Positions 8,087 through 17,112 are shown, numbered from the stretch's first letter. The stretch is 64,000 nucleotides of DNA from Sulfitobacter sp. LCG007 (GCF_040801785.1 NZ_CP161805.1:2604001-2668000), one strand, 5' to 3'. Numbers and translations are program-made. Notes: generated from the sequence alone by a model not told the origin.

Positions 8087-9357
8087 TCTGGGTTGCCCTG
8101 ACCGGCCTCGGCCTGCTGTTCGTCGGCGTGCCGGTGGCTTTCGCCATCGGGCTTGCCGGTCTGGTCGGGGTCTGGGTGGCGGACATCCCCCTCGCCATCG
8201 TCGCAACACGCCTCTTTACCGGCGTCGACAGCTTCGTCTTCCTCGCCGTGCCCTTCTACATCCTCGCCGCCGAGATCATGAGCCAGGGCGGGATCACCGC
8301 GCGCCTCATCTCCATCGCGGCGCAGGCGACGCGCTGGCTGCGCGGCGGCACCGCTTTCGCCAATATCGGGGCCTCGGTCCTGTTCGCCGGGATCTCTGGC
8401 TCCGCCGTCGCCGATGCCGCCGCACTGGGCCGCGTCTTCATCGAGGAGATGCCGAAGGAAGGCTACACCAAGCCTTATGCCGCCGCCGTCACGGTGGCCT
8501 CGTCGATCATCGGCCCGATCATTCCGCCCTCGGGCCTCGCCATCCTGCTGGCCGCGGTATCGGGGATTTCGGTCATCGACCTCTTTCTCGCCGGGGTGAT
8601 CCCGGGCCTTCTGCTGGGGCTCGCCTGCGCTGTCGTCGTGGCCTGGGGCGCCATTCGCGGGAAACTGCCCAAGCCGATGCCGAAACCGGCGGAAGGGTCG
8701 CGCCTGCGCATGGTCGTCGAAGCCGTCGCGGTGGCCACGCTGCCCGTCATCATCGTTGGCGGCATGGTGGTCGGCGCCTACACCGCGACCGAGGGCGGCG
8801 GCATCGCGGTTGCCTACGCGATCTTCCTGTCCTTCTTCGTCTTCCGTGGCATCGACCTCAAAGGCCTCTGGAGCGCCTTCATGAGAGCGGCGCGGATCTC
8901 GGCCGCCGTCTACCTTCTTGTCGCTGCGGCAACGATCCTCTCCTACGCGCTCAACCTTCTGGGCATCGCCTCGTGGATCACCGCCGCGGCCGGTTTCTTC
9001 GAGGGCCAGCCGATCCTCTTCCTGCTGTCCATCGCGCTCCTGATGCTGATCCTGGGGACCTTTCTCGACATCGGCGCCGCCATCCTCATCTTCGTGCCCC
9101 TGCTCCTGCCGCCTGTGCGGGAACTCGGGATCGATCCGTTGCAGGCCAGCATGGTGGTCATGATCACGCTGGCCATCGGGCTTGTGACACCGCCCGTCGG
9201 TGTCGTGCTTTTCGTCGTGATGCGAGTCGGACGTATCGGGATGTACCCCCTCCTGCGCGCGCTCCTGCCGTTTCTGGTGCTCGAGCTCATCGCCGTCGTC
9301 CTGCTTTGCCTGGTGCCCGGTTTCTCGACCTGGCTGCCCGAGCTACTGAACCCCTGA
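8083..9357 (+). CDS. TRAP transporter large permease, DctM family
   Basis: This 424-residue inner-membrane protein is the sodium-coupled transport subunit. It has about 12 hydrophobic segments and the expected DctM signatures: FLAVPFYILAAEIM near residue 52, SGSAVADAAALG near residue 105, and IIGPIIPPSGLAILLA near residue 142. A second half carries LLMLILGTFLDIGAAILIF around residue 315. The length equals the family norm. It completes the TRAP set with the upstream genes and is followed 17 bases later by the DgoD-like dehydratase gene, so substrate and enzyme are probably matched. Confidence 0.94.
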   Translation: MIWVALTGLGLLFVGVPVAFAIGLAGLVGVWVADIPLAIVATRLFTGVDSFVFLAVPFYILAAEIMSQGGITARLISIAAQATRWLRGGTAFANIGASVLFAGISGSAVADAAALGRVFIEEMPKEGYTKPYAAAVTVASSIIGPIIPPSGLAILLAAVSGISVIDLFLAGVIPGLLLGLACAVVVAWGAIRGKLPKPMPKPAEGSRLRMVVEAVAVATLPVIIVGGMVVGAYTATEGGGIAVAYAIFLSFFVFRGIDLKGLWSAFMRAARISAAVYLLVAAATILSYALNLLGIASWITAAAGFFEGQPILFLLSIALLMLILGTFLDIGAAILIFVPLLLPPVRELGIDPLQASMVVMITLAIGLVTPPVGVVLFVVMRVGRIGMYPLLRALLPFLVLELIAVVLLCLVPGFSTWLPELLNP

Positions 9358-9374
9358 TACCCGGAGAACTGAAT

Positions 9375-10550
9375 TTGAAGATCACAGGCATCGAAACGGT
9401 CGTCGTCAACGCTGTCCACCGCAACTGGATCTTCGTGAAGGTGCTGACCGACCAGCCCGGCCTGCATGGCTGGGGCGAGGCCACGCTGGAATGGAAGACG
9501 CGGGGCGTGATCGGCACCATCGAGGATCTCGCGCAGTTCGTGGTGGGCGAGGATCCGCACCGCATCGAACATATCGTGCAGCGCATGCAGCGCTTCAGCT
9601 TCTGGCCGATGGGCGTGATCGGGCTGACCGCCCTGTCGGGCATCGAGCAGGCGCTCTGGGACATCAAGGGCAAGGATCTGGGCGTGCCGGTCTGGCAGCT
9701 GTTGGGCGGGCGCGTGCGCGACAGGGTGCGTGTCTACACCCACATGCACCGCGGACGGGCGGGAACGCAGGTCGGCACCGCCGATATCGGGGCCTTTTGC
9801 GACGGCGTGCAGGAAACGCTCGAGATGGGCTATGACGCGATCAAGCTCGGCTTCGTGCCCTATACCGGCTATGACGCGCCGCTGGCCTCCGTGCGCCATG
9901 TCGCCAAGCTCGCCGAGGCCGTGCGCGAACGGGTCGGCGAGACGGTCGACATCATGACCGATTTCCACGGGCGCCCGGATTCGCTTGGCGCGGCCAAGGC
10001 TTATATCGACGCCATCGCGCCCATCGCACCGCTTTTCATCGAAGAGCCGATCCAGCCGGGCGACGCCGCGGCGCTTGGCGATCTGGCGCGCCGCGTGAGC
10101 TGCCCGCTGGCAACGGGCGAACGGCTTTTCACCCCGCGCGAATTCGCCGAGATCGCCGAGCACCGCGCCGTGGCCTACATCCAGCCCGACCTCGCCCATT
10201 GCGGCGGCCTTAGCGGTGGCAGGCGAATTGCCGCCATCGCCGAGGCGGCGCATATGGGTGTCGCACCGCACAACCCCATGGGTCCTGTGGCGGGCGCGGT
10301 GGCCCTGCAGTTCGACGCAGCCACCCCGAATTTCGTCATTCAGGAGGAAGCGGTGGGCATGGTGCCATGGTTCGAGGAGATCTGCGCGCTCTACCCGCTC
10401 GAGCTGGCCGGTGGTTGCTGGAACATTCCCGAGACCCCGGGCCTCGGGATCGAGATCGACGAGGCCGCGGCGGCGAAGCATCCCTTCGCCGAGGAAGAGG
10501 TCATGTCGCTTCAGTCGATCCTTCCGGACGGGCGCATCGCCAACTGGTAG
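9375..10550 (+). CDS. Enolase-superfamily sugar-acid dehydratase, galactonate dehydratase-like
   Basis: This mandelate-racemase-group enzyme probably dehydrates an aldonic acid to a 2-keto-3-deoxy acid. With the TTG start at 9375, spaced seven bases after GGAGA, it is 391 residues. The open frame extends much further upstream through dctM, which is not credible. Magnesium ligands are Asp196, Glu223 and Glu249. The candidate acid/base histidines are His198 in TDFHGR and His299 in VAPHNPMGP. The D-x-H arrangement and the GLGIEIDE tail match E. coli DgoD closely. The DgoD group also contains enzymes for other aldonates, so galactonate is only the leading candidate. No kinase or aldolase gene follows. 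Confidence 0.82.
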   Translation: MKITGIETVVVNAVHRNWIFVKVLTDQPGLHGWGEATLEWKTRGVIGTIEDLAQFVVGEDPHRIEHIVQRMQRFSFWPMGVIGLTALSGIEQALWDIKGKDLGVPVWQLLGGRVRDRVRVYTHMHRGRAGTQVGTADIGAFCDGVQETLEMGYDAIKLGFVPYTGYDAPLASVRHVAKLAEAVRERVGETVDIMTDFHGRPDSLGAAKAYIDAIAPIAPLFIEEPIQPGDAAALGDLARRVSCPLATGERLFTPREFAEIAEHRAVAYIQPDLAHCGGLSGGRRIAAIAEAAHMGVAPHNPMGPVAGAVALQFDAATPNFVIQEEAVGMVPWFEEICALYPLELAGGCWNIPETPGLGIEIDEAAAAKHPFAEEEVMSLQSILPDGRIANW

Positions 10551-10598
10551 GGCTGTGCGGCAACTGGACATTCCGCGCCGCTTTTCGGCAAATGGCGC

Positions 10599-11738
10599 AT
10601 GGACCGCGACAGCCGCTACCCTGCCCTTGCCGACCTGCGCGCCCGCGCCCGCCGGCGCATTCCGAAGTTCGTCTGGGAATACGTCGATTCCGGCACCGGG
10701 ACCGAGGCGACCAAGGCGCGCAACCGGATTGCCCTGGACCGGGTCGGACTGACGCCGTCGATCCTGCATGGCGAGTTCACCCCGGATCTGTCCACCAACC
10801 TGCTGGGGCAAAGCTTCCCGCTCCCCTTCGGAATCGCGCCCATCGGCATGTCCGGGATGATCTGGCCGGGCGCCGAGCGGATGCTGGCGCGGACGGCGGC
10901 GCGGGCGGGCATTCCCTTTTCGCTATCCACCGTCGCCGCCAGTTCGCCCGAGGATGTAGCGCCCGATCTGGGCGCGCATGGCTGGTTCCAGCTTTACCCG
11001 CCCCGCGACGAGGAGATCCGCCGCGACATGCTGAAGCGCGCCGAAGCGGCGGGGTTTAGGTCGCTGGTCCTGACCGTCGACGTCCCCGTGGCCTCGCGCC
11101 GAGAAAGGCAGACCCGCTCGGGCCTGACCCAGCCGCCCCGGCTGACCCCTCGCCTGCTGGCGCAGGTCGCGATGCGGCCCGCCTGGGCGCTGGCGACGAT
11201 GCGCGCGGGAATGCCGCGGATGCGGACGCTCGATGCCTATACCGCGACCACCCAGACGAGCCTGTCGTCGACGGCACATGCGGGGTATCTTCTGCGCACC
11301 AGCCCGGACTGGGCCTATGTCGACTGGCTGCGCGCGCACTGGAAAGGTTCGCTGATCGTGAAAGGCGTCATGCGGCCCGACGACGCCGACCGGCTCGAGC
11401 GTGCCGGGGCGGACGCGATCTGGATTTCCAACCATGCCGGTCGCCAGTTCGACGCCGCCCCCGCGAGCATCGAGGTTCTGGCGGCGATTCGGGAGGCCAC
11501 CGGCCTGCCGCTGATCGTCGACAGCGGCTTCGAGGGCGGGCTCGACATCCTGCGCGCCTTCGCGCTCGGAGCGGATTTCGTGATGTTCGGGCGGGCGTTT
11601 CACTTTGCGCTGGCAGCGCTTGGGCCGGAGGGGCCGGATCACCTCATCTCGATGCTGAAACGCGATCTCGAAGCCAACATGGGCCAGCTTGGCGCGCGCG
11701 ACCTGCGGAGCCTGCCCGCGCCCTTCGCTCTGGGCTGA
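10599..11738 (+). CDS. FMN-dependent alpha-hydroxyacid oxidase/dehydrogenase (LldD/glycolate-oxidase family)
   Basis: This 379-residue TIM-barrel flavoprotein oxidises an L-2-hydroxyacid to the 2-keto acid. Conserved positions of the family are present: the N-terminal WEYVDSGTGTE, WFQLYPP with the active Tyr, LTVDVP with the Asp, IVKGVMRP with the flavin Lys, and the catalytic His and Arg in SNHAGRQFD near residue 278. The usual motif is SNHGGRQLD; the Gly-to-Ala and Leu-to-Phe changes flank but do not remove catalytic residues. No membrane anchor is evident. It follows the dehydratase gene by 48 bases and probably belongs to the same operon. The substrate could be lactate, glycolate or a sugar-derived hydroxyacid. 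Confidence 0.87.
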   Translation: MDRDSRYPALADLRARARRRIPKFVWEYVDSGTGTEATKARNRIALDRVGLTPSILHGEFTPDLSTNLLGQSFPLPFGIAPIGMSGMIWPGAERMLARTAARAGIPFSLSTVAASSPEDVAPDLGAHGWFQLYPPRDEEIRRDMLKRAEAAGFRSLVLTVDVPVASRRERQTRSGLTQPPRLTPRLLAQVAMRPAWALATMRAGMPRMRTLDAYTATTQTSLSSTAHAGYLLRTSPDWAYVDWLRAHWKGSLIVKGVMRPDDADRLERAGADAIWISNHAGRQFDAAPASIEVLAAIREATGLPLIVDSGFEGGLDILRAFALGADFVMFGRAFHFALAALGPEGPDHLISMLKRDLEANMGQLGARDLRSLPAPFALG

Positions 11739-11928
11739 CCGGGACATCAGCGCCGCGCGCCCGATATTTCAGCGACATGCTGGACAGTTGTCCCAAAGTC
11801 AAACAGACTTGCCGCAGCGCAGCACCTGACTTCGCCCGAACCGCGGCTGACGGGGAATGCGAAAGCTCAATCGCGGTGCCTGTTTCCCGGGTCACGCCGG
11901 AAAGCAGCCCGCTCAGAAGAGGCCCGTC

Positions 11929-14900
11929 ATGACCGAGTTCCGCAAGATCCTGATTGCCAACCGAGGAGAGATCGCGATCCGCATCATGCGGGCCGCCAAC
12001 GAGATGGGCAAGAAGACGGTGGCGGTCTACGCCGAGGAGGACAAGCTGGGTCTTCATCGGTTCAAGGCGGACGAGGCTTACCGCATCGGCGAGGGTCTTG
12101 GCCCCGTGGCGGCCTATCTCTCGATCCCCGAGATGATCCGCGTCGCCAAGGCCTCTGGCGCGGACGCGATCCATCCGGGCTACGGCCTTCTGTCCGAGAA
12201 CCCGGATTTCGTCGATGCCTGCGTCCAGAACGGAATCACCTTCATCGGTCCGCGCGCCGAGACGATGCGCGCGCTTGGCGACAAGGCATCGGCCCGGCGT
12301 GTCGCCGTCGAGGCGGGCGTGCCCGTCATCCCTGCGACCGAGGTGCTGGGGACCGACATGGACGCGATCAGGAAGGAAGCCGCCGAGGTGGGCTATCCGC
12401 TGATGTTGAAGGCTTCCTGGGGCGGCGGCGGACGCGGCATGCGGCCCATCCTGAAGGAGTCCGAACTCAAGGAGAAGGTGCTCGAGGGCCGGCGCGAGGC
12501 CGAGGCCGCCTTCGGCAACGGCGAGGGATATCTCGAGAAGATGATCCTCAAGGCCAGGCATGTGGAGGTGCAGATCCTCGGCGACAAGCACGGCGGCATG
12601 TATCACCTCTTCGAGCGCGACTGCTCGGTCCAGCGGCGCAACCAGAAGGTCGTCGAGCGCGCGCCCGCACCCTATCTGACCGAGGCGCAGCGCGAAGAGA
12701 TCTGCGACCTCGGCCGCCGCATCTGTGCGCATGTGAATTACGAATGCGCCGGCACCGTCGAGTTCCTGATGGATATGGCGGACGAGAAATTCTACTTCAT
12801 CGAGGTCAATCCGCGCGTTCAGGTCGAGCATACCGTGACCGAGGAGGTGACGGGCATCGACATCGTGCGCTCCCAGATCCTGATCGCCGAGGGCAAGACG
12901 ATCGCCGAGGCCACGGGCAAGGCGCGTCAGGAGGATGTGGTGCTGACCGGGCATGCCCTGCAATGCCGGGTCACGACGGAGGATCCGCAGAACAACTTCA
13001 TCCCCGATTACGGGAGACTGACGGCCTATCGTTCGGCCACCGGGATGGGCATCCGCCTCGATGGCGGCACGGCCTATGCCGGGGGGGTGATCACGCGCTA
13101 CTACGATTCGCTTCTGACCAAGATCACCGCCAAGGCCCCTACCCCCGAGATGGCGATTGCCCGGATGGACCGCGCCCTGCGCGAATTCCGCATCCGGGGC
13201 GTATCCACCAACATCGCATTCGTCGAGAACCTGCTGAAGCACCCCACCTTCCTCGACAATACCTATACCACCAAGTTCATCGACGAGACGCCCGAGCTGT
13301 TTCATTTCTTCAAGCGCCGGGACCGTGGGACGAAGGTGCTGACCTATATCGCCGACATCACCGTGAACGGGCACCCCGAAACCAAAAATACGCCGCGCCC
13401 GGCGCATGTGAAGGATCCCAAGCCGCCAAAGCCGCGCAACGAATCTCCGCGCATGGGGACGCGCAATCTGCTTGAGCAGAAAGGCCCGCAGGCGGTCGCC
13501 GACTGGATGGCCCAGCAGCGCCAGCTTCTCATCACGGACACGACCATGCGCGACGGTCACCAGTCCCTGCTGGCCACGCGGATGCGATCGATCGACATGA
13601 TCCGTGTCGCCCCCAGCTATGCCGCGAACCTGCCGCAGCTCTTCTCGGTCGAGTGCTGGGGCGGCGCGACCTTCGATGTGGCCTACCGCTTCCTGCAGGA
13701 ATGTCCGTGGCAGCGCCTGCGGGAACTGCGGGCGGCCATGCCGAACCTGATGACCCAGATGCTTCTGCGCGGCTCGAACGGTGTCGGTTACACGAACTAC
13801 CCCGACAACGTGGTGCAGGAATTCGTGCGGGTGGCGGCTGAGGTGGGTGTCGATGTGTTCCGCGTCTTCGACAGCCTGAACTGGGTCGAGAACATGCGCG
13901 TCGCCATGGACGCCGTGATCGACAACAACAAGGTCTGCGAGGGCACGATCTGCTATACGGGCGACATTCTCGACCCCGACCGCGCCAAGTATTCGCTGAA
14001 ATACTACGTCGATATGGGCAAGGAGTTGAAGGCGGCCGGAGCGCATATCCTCGGGCTCAAGGACATGGCGGGGCTGCTCAAGCCCGTTGCGGCGCGCCAG
14101 CTCATAAAGGCGCTGAAGTCCGAGGTGGGGCTGCCGATCCATTTCCACACGCATGACACGGCCGGAGTCGCCTGCGCCACGATCCTGGCGGCGTCCGAGG
14201 CGGGCGTCGATGCGGTCGATTGCGCGATGGACGCGTTTTCCGGCAATACCTCGCAGGCCACCCTCGGAACCGTTGTCGCGGCATTGCGCCATACCGATCG
14301 CGATACCGGGCTCGACATGGGCGCGGTACGCGAGATTTCGGATTACTGGGAAGAGGTACGGGGCCATTACGCGGCTTTCGAATCCGGCCTCCAGGCGCCC
14401 TCCTCCGAGGTTTACCTTCATGAGATGCCGGGCGGGCAGTTCACCAACCTCAAGGCACAGGCCGCAAGTCTCGGACTGTCCGAGCGCTGGCCCGAAGTGG
14501 CACGCACCTATGCCGACGTGAACAAGATGTTCGGCGATATCGTGAAGGTCACGCCGTCCTCGAAGGTGGTGGGAGACATGGCCCTGATGATGGTGAGTCA
14601 GGGCCTCAGCCGGGAGGATGTGGAGAACCCGGACAAGGACGTTTCCTTCCCGGATTCGGTGATCGACATGATGCGCGGCAACCTCGGCCAGCCGCCGGGC
14701 GGTTTTCCCGAGAAGATCGTGAAGAAGGTGCTGAAGGGCGAGAAGCCCAATACCGAACGTCCGGGCAAGCACCTGCCACCGGCGGATCTGGAAGCGCTGC
14801 GCAAGGAAGCGTCCGACGCCATGGAGGGCAAGTCGATCGACGACGAGGACCTCAGCGGCTATCTGATGTATCCGAAAGTCTTTCTCGACTACATGGGGCG

Positions 14901-15372
14901 TCACCGCACCTACGGTCCCGTCCGCGCCCTGCCCACGAAGACCTTCTTCTACGGAATGGAGCCGGGCGAGGAAATCTCGGCCGAGATCGACCCGGGCAAG
15001 ACACTCGAGATCAGGCTTCAGGCCGTGGGCGAGACGACGCCGGAGGGCGATGTTCGGGTATTCTTCGAGCTCAACGGCCAGCCCAGGGTGATACGCGTTC
15101 CCAACCGCGCGGTGAAGGCCACCACCGAGCAGCGTCCAAAGGCAGAATTGGGCAATCCCGCGCATGTGGGGGCGCCGATGCCGGGGGTCGTTGCCTCGGT
15201 CGCGGCGCAGGCCGGACATCAGGTCAAGGCGGGCGACCTGCTGCTGACCATCGAGGCGATGAAGATGGAGACCGCGATCCATGCCGAAAAGGACGCCGTG
15301 ATAAAGGCCGTCCACGTTTCGCCGGGCGCGCAGATCGACGCCAAGGACCTTCTGGTCGAATTCGAGGGCTGA
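11929..15372 (+). CDS. pyc: Pyruvate carboxylase
   Basis: This 1147-residue single-chain, biotin-dependent enzyme carboxylates pyruvate to oxaloacetate, refilling the TCA cycle. The order is biotin carboxylase (about 1-460, with KILIANRGEIAIR and the ATP-grasp glycine loop KASWGGGGRGM near residue 165), carboxyltransferase (about 545-820, with TDTTMRDGHQSLLATRM and LKDMAGLLKP), the PYC/OADA domain, and a C-terminal biotinyl domain. The biotin lysine is Lys1112 in EAMKMETA. The start at 11929 follows AGAAGAGG, and the first residues match the family N-terminus. A further 24 codons upstream are open but do not fit. It stands alone with a 190-base leader region. Confidence 0.98.
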   Translation: MTEFRKILIANRGEIAIRIMRAANEMGKKTVAVYAEEDKLGLHRFKADEAYRIGEGLGPVAAYLSIPEMIRVAKASGADAIHPGYGLLSENPDFVDACVQNGITFIGPRAETMRALGDKASARRVAVEAGVPVIPATEVLGTDMDAIRKEAAEVGYPLMLKASWGGGGRGMRPILKESELKEKVLEGRREAEAAFGNGEGYLEKMILKARHVEVQILGDKHGGMYHLFERDCSVQRRNQKVVERAPAPYLTEAQREEICDLGRRICAHVNYECAGTVEFLMDMADEKFYFIEVNPRVQVEHTVTEEVTGIDIVRSQILIAEGKTIAEATGKARQEDVVLTGHALQCRVTTEDPQNNFIPDYGRLTAYRSATGMGIRLDGGTAYAGGVITRYYDSLLTKITAKAPTPEMAIARMDRALREFRIRGVSTNIAFVENLLKHPTFLDNTYTTKFIDETPELFHFFKRRDRGTKVLTYIADITVNGHPETKNTPRPAHVKDPKPPKPRNESPRMGTRNLLEQKGPQAVADWMAQQRQLLITDTTMRDGHQSLLATRMRSIDMIRVAPSYAANLPQLFSVECWGGATFDVAYRFLQECPWQRLRELRAAMPNLMTQMLLRGSNGVGYTNYPDNVVQEFVRVAAEVGVDVFRVFDSLNWVENMRVAMDAVIDNNKVCEGTICYTGDILDPDRAKYSLKYYVDMGKELKAAGAHILGLKDMAGLLKPVAARQLIKALKSEVGLPIHFHTHDTAGVACATILAASEAGVDAVDCAMDAFSGNTSQATLGTVVAALRHTDRDTGLDMGAVREISDYWEEVRGHYAAFESGLQAPSSEVYLHEMPGGQFTNLKAQAASLGLSERWPEVARTYADVNKMFGDIVKVTPSSKVVGDMALMMVSQGLSREDVENPDKDVSFPDSVIDMMRGNLGQPPGGFPEKIVKKVLKGEKPNTERPGKHLPPADLEALRKEASDAMEGKSIDDEDLSGYLMYPKVFLDYMGRHRTYGPVRALPTKTFFYGMEPGEEISAEIDPGKTLEIRLQAVGETTPEGDVRVFFELNGQPRVIRVPNRAVKATTEQRPKAELGNPAHVGAPMPGVVASVAAQAGHQVKAGDLLLTIEAMKMETAIHAEKDAVIKAVHVSPGAQIDAKDLLVEFEG

Positions 15373-15400
15373 CGGTCCGCCGCTTCCGGGAGAACCGCTC

Positions 15401-15796
15401 ATGCGCCTGTCCGCCGTGACACTGCTGGTGCCGGACTACGACACCGGCATCGCCTTTTATGTCGGCAAGCTGGGCTTCATGCTGAAGGAGGACGTCGCGC
15501 AGGATGGCAAGCGCTGGGTTCGGCTGCAGCCCGAGGGTGGAGGGACCTCGTTCATACTTGCCGAACCACGCGGCGCCCGCCAGACCGCAGCCCTCGGAGA
15601 ACAGGGCGGCGGGCGGGTCTGGCTGTTTCTCGAAACCGGAAACTTCCAGCGTGACCACACGCGCCTCATGGCTGCGGGCGTGACCTTCGAGGAAACACCG
15701 CGCACAGAACCCTATGGCAAGGTCGCCGTGTTTCGGGATCCCTTCGGGAATCGCTGGGATCTCATCGAATACGCTTCGAGCCCGGACCCGGCCTGA
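15401..15796 (+). CDS. VOC-superfamily protein (glyoxalase/bleomycin-resistance fold)
   Basis: This 131-residue, single-domain protein has paired beta-alpha-beta-beta-beta units. It begins SAVTLLVPDYDTGIAFYVGKLG, and the end has FRDPFGNRWDLIE, a standard VOC closing motif with a metal-ligand Glu. It follows pyruvate carboxylase by 28 bases on the same strand, with GGGAG upstream of the ATG. The family covers dioxygenases, isomerases and antibiotic-binding proteins; neither sequence nor context picks one. Its only metabolic neighbour is pyc, and no functional link is evident. Confidence 0.85.
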   Translation: MRLSAVTLLVPDYDTGIAFYVGKLGFMLKEDVAQDGKRWVRLQPEGGGTSFILAEPRGARQTAALGEQGGGRVWLFLETGNFQRDHTRLMAAGVTFEETPRTEPYGKVAVFRDPFGNRWDLIEYASSPDPA

Positions 15797-15869
15797 CCGA
15801 GGTCGTGCGGGCCCGTCGTGCCTCGCATCGGCTTGCCGTCGGCCGGTACGCCGCTTCTGGCGGCCTCCT

Positions 15870-15899
15870 GAAAGGCAAAAGGCCCGGCAGTGCCGGGCC
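15870..15899 (-). terminator. Rho-independent terminator of the VPLPA protein gene
   Basis: A nine-base perfect stem, GGCCCGGCA and TGCCGGGCC (15881-15899), is followed on the minus strand by TTTTGCCTTT. It lies 25 bases beyond the stop of the minus-strand gene. Plus-strand transcripts of the VOC gene also run into it, but without a good T-run. Confidence 0.85.
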
Positions 15900-15923
15900 C
15901 CCTGTTTCTGTTGACCTTGGACG

Positions 15924-16685
15924 TCAGGCCGCGCGGCGGCGCCGGCGCAGCGCTGCGAAAGCACCAAGGCCACTTACCATCAGAAGACCGCCTGCCGGCA
16001 GCGGAACCGGGCTCAGGTTCGCGGGTGCCGCAGCCTCCCCGGAGTTGCCCGGAACAGTCACGCCATTGGGAAGCGTGGTCGAACCCGTCCCCCCGCTTCC
16101 CGAAGGAATGCCCTGCGCGTCGCTATTGTTAACGCCGGCGATCTCTGCGGACTTCGAGAAACGGAAGGACCTGGAGTCCATGTCCTTATCGCCCATCGCC
16201 TTGTTGACGCCCAGACGCTGCCGCAGCACGGTGCCGTCCGAGAAGGCGACCTTGATGACCGCGTTCTTGCCCTTGCCGTTGCCGAAGAGAACGTCGCGGA
16301 AATCGGCGTTGGTCTCGTTCTTGCCGTTCTTGTCCAGTTCCGTGCGGAACTTGGCAAACTCACCGGCATCGAAACCGGAATACTTCAGCTTGACCTTGTT
16401 GGATCCGCCGGCACCGTTCGACTTGCTGCCCTTCTTGAGCTTCTGCTTGCCCCCGTCGAGACCTTTCGAGCCGCCCTTCAGGCTCTTGACAGAGTCGAAC
16501 TCGTAGCTGCGGTTTCCGACAGAGATGGAGAAGGACGTGATCGCGGCAGACGTGCTCTTGTTCATGATCTTGACCGAAGGCGCGTCAGAACTGCCCTTGA
16601 TCTTCACATCGTAGCCTGTCGAAGCGGCAAAACCGGCTGTTGCCGAAAGAGAAACCGCGCAAGCCAGCATAAGTAATTTCATCAT
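15924..16685 (-). CDS. Secreted protein with VPLPA-type C-terminal sorting signal
   Basis: This 253-residue export protein has no recognised catalytic domain. It has an N-terminal signal peptide (about 1-19, ending GFAA), a Lys/Gly/Ser-rich middle (about 70-95) and beta-rich stretches. The C-terminus is VPLPAGGLLMVSGLGAFA followed by an Arg cluster. That arrangement (short VPLPA box, hydrophobic helix, Arg-rich end) is the Rhodobacterales version of the PEP-CTERM signal handled by an exosortase. The start is one of two adjacent ATGs; GAGG lies five bases ahead of the first. A strong terminator follows. It is probably surface-attached or released, possibly with biofilm or exopolysaccharide. 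No exosortase gene is in the window. Confidence 0.75.
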   Translation of the reverse strand: MMKLLMLACAVSLSATAGFAASTGYDVKIKGSSDAPSVKIMNKSTSAAITSFSISVGNRSYEFDSVKSLKGGSKGLDGGKQKLKKGSKSNGAGGSNKVKLKYSGFDAGEFAKFRTELDKNGKNETNADFRDVLFGNGKGKNAVIKVAFSDGTVLRQRLGVNKAMGDKDMDSRSFRFSKSAEIAGVNNSDAQGIPSGSGGTGSTTLPNGVTVPGNSGEAAAPANLSPVPLPAGGLLMVSGLGAFAALRRRRRAA

Positions 16686-17011
16686 CGTTACCTCAGTCAA
16701 AAATTCACCCTCCAGTTAGGAGTACAGCGCGGTTTCGGACAGGGAAAGAGCAAAAACATATTCTCGCCACAAACGGGCATTGTTTTGACAAATTCCAGCC
16801 ACAAATGTGCCGCTCGTGACCGGATTGGCGCAAAAGCAGGGAGAGATCACTGTCGCCGGAGGGGCAACATTCAGCGTCGCGACGATTCGGGACCGGCTCA
16901 CGCAGGCAATTGCCGCCCTCGCCCCGCGCGTGCAGGAAAATTCCGCTGGTGACGCAACTTTCCTCTTGCAGCGGGATGGCTCTCTGAGTATCCCACGCCT
17001 CACCCAAGGAT
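16686..17011. other. Intergenic region between VPLPA protein gene and tRNA-Gly
   Basis: No gene is seen in these 326 bases. The region is less GC-rich than its surroundings near 16740-16810. It contains two imperfect direct repeats, GCCACAAACGGGC (16766-16778) and GCCACAAATGTGC (16798-16810), 32 bases apart and 81-125 bases upstream of the VPLPA gene. Between them is TTGTTTTGACAA (16780-16791), a short inverted repeat. Promoters of the VPLPA gene (leftward) and the tRNA (rightward) must lie here, but no convincing -35/-10 pair was found. Confidence 0.5.
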
Positions 17012-17086
17012 GCGGGCGTAGCTCAGGGGTAGAGCATTACCTTGCCAAGGTAAGGGTCGTGAGTTCGAATCTCATCGCCCGCTCCA
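17012..17086 (+). tRNA. tRNA-Gly (anticodon GCC)
   Basis: The 75-base gene folds as a complete cloverleaf. The acceptor arms are GCGGGCG and CGCCCGC. The D-arm is GCTC-AGGGGTA-GAGC, the anticodon stem is ACCTT-GCC-AAGGT with GCC at 17044-17046, and the T-arm contains GTTCGAATC. CCA is encoded at the end. It is a single tRNA gene with a terminator 27 bases downstream. Confidence 0.97.
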
Positions 17087-17112
17087 AATTTTCCAGTCTC
17101 ATGACTGTGTTG

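Noticed and set aside
8007..9374. Upstream in-frame extension of the DgoD-like gene through dctM
   Set aside because: The extension is Arg/Pro-rich and overlaps the clear DctM frame; only the part after 9375 has family sequence.
11644..15402. Very long open frame on the minus strand opposite pyruvate carboxylase
   Set aside because: High-GC codon bias keeps the antisense frame open. The translation is rich in Arg, His, Gly and Asp with no domain, while the plus strand encodes a complete carboxylase.
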